A stretch of DNA of 64,000 nucleotides from Segatella paludivivens DSM 17968 = JCM 13650 (lineage in GTDB: Bacteria; Bacteroidota; Bacteroidia; Bacteroidales; Bacteroidaceae). Position 1 is the stretch's first letter. Each line of letters starts with the position of its first letter. The notes under the pieces were generated by a model that had not been told where the DNA came from, did no database searches, and saw only the letters and a program-made list of their open reading frames with translations. The translations under genes were made by a program, and so were the position numbers. Shown here piece after piece: positions 62,994 to 64,000 of this stretch. The stretch covers positions 1 through 64,000 of the forward strand of contig NZ_KB890639.1 of NCBI RefSeq assembly GCF_000373185.1, in the 5' to 3' direction.

Positions 62994-64000
62994 TTGAAGA
63001 CATTTGAAGAGTTAGGCGTAAGCGAAGAGATTCGCCGTGCCATTGAGGAATTGGGTTTTGAACATCCAATGCCAGTTCAGGAAGAAGTAATCCCTTATTT
63101 ATTAGGAAGTAAAAACGATGTAATCGCACTGGCACAGACCGGTACGGGAAAAACTGCAGCTTATGGTTTGCCAATGCTGCAAAAGATTGACCCTAAAAAC
63201 AATGCTACTCAGGCTATTGTTCTTAGTCCTACACGTGAACTTTGTATTCAGATTGCGGATGATCTTAACGGTTTTGGTAAGTATATTGACGGACTTCATA
63301 TAGTAGCAGTATATGGAGGTGCAGATATTCGTTCACAAATCCGTACGATCAAGCATGGTGTGCAGATTATTGTTGCCACACCAGGCCGTATTGTAGATTT
63401 GATTAACCGTGGTGTCACCGAGTTAGGCCATGTCAACAATATTGTTCTTGACGAGGCTGACGAGATGCTCAATATGGGTTTCTCAGACAGTATAAACGCT
63501 ATTTTCGAGCAGTTGCCTGAAGATAAGAACACGCTTCTTTTCTCAGCTACAATGGGTAAAGATATTGAAAGAGTAGCAAAGAAATACTTGCATGAATATA
63601 AGGAAATTGTTGTAGGCAGTCGTAATGAAGGTGCTGAACACATAGACCATATATACTATATGGTTCATTCAAAAGACAAGTATCTTGCCTTGAAGCGTAT
63701 TGTGGACTTCTATCCACATATCTATGCTATTATTTTCTGCCGTACAAAGATTGAAACTCAGGAAATAGCTGATAAATTGATTAAGGAAGGATATAATGCC
63801 GAGGCTTTACATGGAGACCTAAGTCAACAGCAGCGTGATCTCACAATGCAGAAGTTCCGTCAGCACACAGTTCAGTTGCTTATCGCAACAGATGTAGCTG
63901 CACGTGGTCTTGATGTTGAAGACCTTACTCATGTTATCAACTATGGTCTGCCTGATGATATTGAAAGTTATACTCACCGTAGCGGACGTACAGGACGTGC
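62994..64000 (+). CDS. DEAD-box RNA helicase (partial, 3' end off the right edge)
   Basis: At least 335 residues are visible. No ATG exists in frame between the upstream stop at 62910 and the conserved N-terminus, so the TTG at 62994 is taken as start (then KTFEELGVSEEIRRAIEELGF). Motifs: Q-motif PMPVQEEVIP, Walker A AQTGTGKTAA, PTRELCIQ (Ia), TPGRIVDL, DEAD-box VLDEADEM, SAT, and in the C-terminal lobe ATDVAARGLDVE, RSGRTGRA at the edge. RhlE/CsdA-type helicases remodel RNA, often in cold or ribosome assembly. Confidence 0.95.
   Translation, partial: MKTFEELGVSEEIRRAIEELGFEHPMPVQEEVIPYLLGSKNDVIALAQTGTGKTAAYGLPMLQKIDPKNNATQAIVLSPTRELCIQIADDLNGFGKYIDGLHIVAVYGGADIRSQIRTIKHGVQIIVATPGRIVDLINRGVTELGHVNNIVLDEADEMLNMGFSDSINAIFEQLPEDKNTLLFSATMGKDIERVAKKYLHEYKEIVVGSRNEGAEHIDHIYYMVHSKDKYLALKRIVDFYPHIYAIIFCRTKIETQEIADKLIKEGYNAEALHGDLSQQQRDLTMQKFRQHTVQLLIATDVAARGLDVEDLTHVINYGLPDDIESYTHRSGRTGR

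Overview
The window looks like a stretch of a Bacteroidales chromosome, most likely Prevotellaceae. Evidence: most genes lack Shine-Dalgarno sequences but many are preceded by the Bacteroidota -7 box TAnnTTTG (often with TTTG 19 bp upstream); the left edge carries a TonB-type outer membrane receptor beside a GG-Bacteroidales radical SAM peptide locus; there is a TPR regulator of Bacteroidota type, a b558-type fumarate reductase operon, and a PorZ-like beta-propeller protein with a C-terminal sorting-like domain. Almost all the rest is chromosomal housekeeping. No prophage, integrase, intact insertion sequence or CRISPR array was seen.

Layout. 0-5.7 kb: an accessory island with an outer membrane receptor (cut by the left edge), a radical SAM/SPASM peptide maturase, a previously easy-to-miss 49-residue precursor peptide with a double-glycine leader, a secreted DUF3244-like protein, and a divergent membrane TPR/HTH regulator. 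5.7-13.9 kb: tRNA methyltransferase, sufE, U32 family protein, a C1 peptidase lipoprotein, an inositol phosphate phosphatase-like protein, a MalY/PatB beta-lyase, a short MetE-like methyltransferase and an Lrp regulator, suggesting sulfur amino acid metabolism in the last three. 14.1-18.1 kb: a TPP riboswitch followed by thiD-thiE-thiC-thi4. 19.1-21.5 kb: GNAT acetyltransferase, a sirtuin without zinc cysteines, and nadA. 21.57-21.90 kb: a dense cluster of DnaA boxes in AT-rich DNA, the probable chromosomal replication origin, followed by tRNA-Leu(UAG). 22.4-31.9 kb: cyclophilin, yaaA, then aspA, porin, asparaginase and a Dcu transporter, divergent from an AraC regulator; then a PafA-like phosphatase. 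33-42.2 kb: leuS-yitT-rdgB-porZ-like and mutS. 42.3-56.7 kb, mostly minus strand: lgt, ychF, a small unknown pair, polA, (plus-strand prenyl synthase), deoC, mazG-like, dtd, uvrC, apt, mnmG, with two perfect parS-type palindromes flanking apt. 56.9-60.4 kb: frdCAB; then tRNA-Pro(GGG), a LOG protein, an acetyltransferase, a DUF3298-type lipoprotein and the start of a DEAD-box helicase cut by the right edge.

How things connect. Asparaginase, aspartase and Dcu make fumarate available and exchange it for succinate, while frdCAB in the same window reduces fumarate, a coherent anaerobic Asn/Asp respiration module. The thiazole of thiamin is apparently made by a Thi4-type enzyme rather than ThiGH, under riboswitch control. 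The oriC candidate and the parS sites about 32 kb away place the window at the origin-proximal end of the chromosome.

Most unusual points: the RiPP locus; oriC plus parS; the Thi4-containing thiamin operon; a zinc-less sirtuin; a 165-bp nested palindrome at 32.4-32.6 kb; a tandemly duplicated leuS promoter region; and a family of short palindromic repeats shared by two gene-free islands at 18.3-19.0 and 44.6-45.0 kb.
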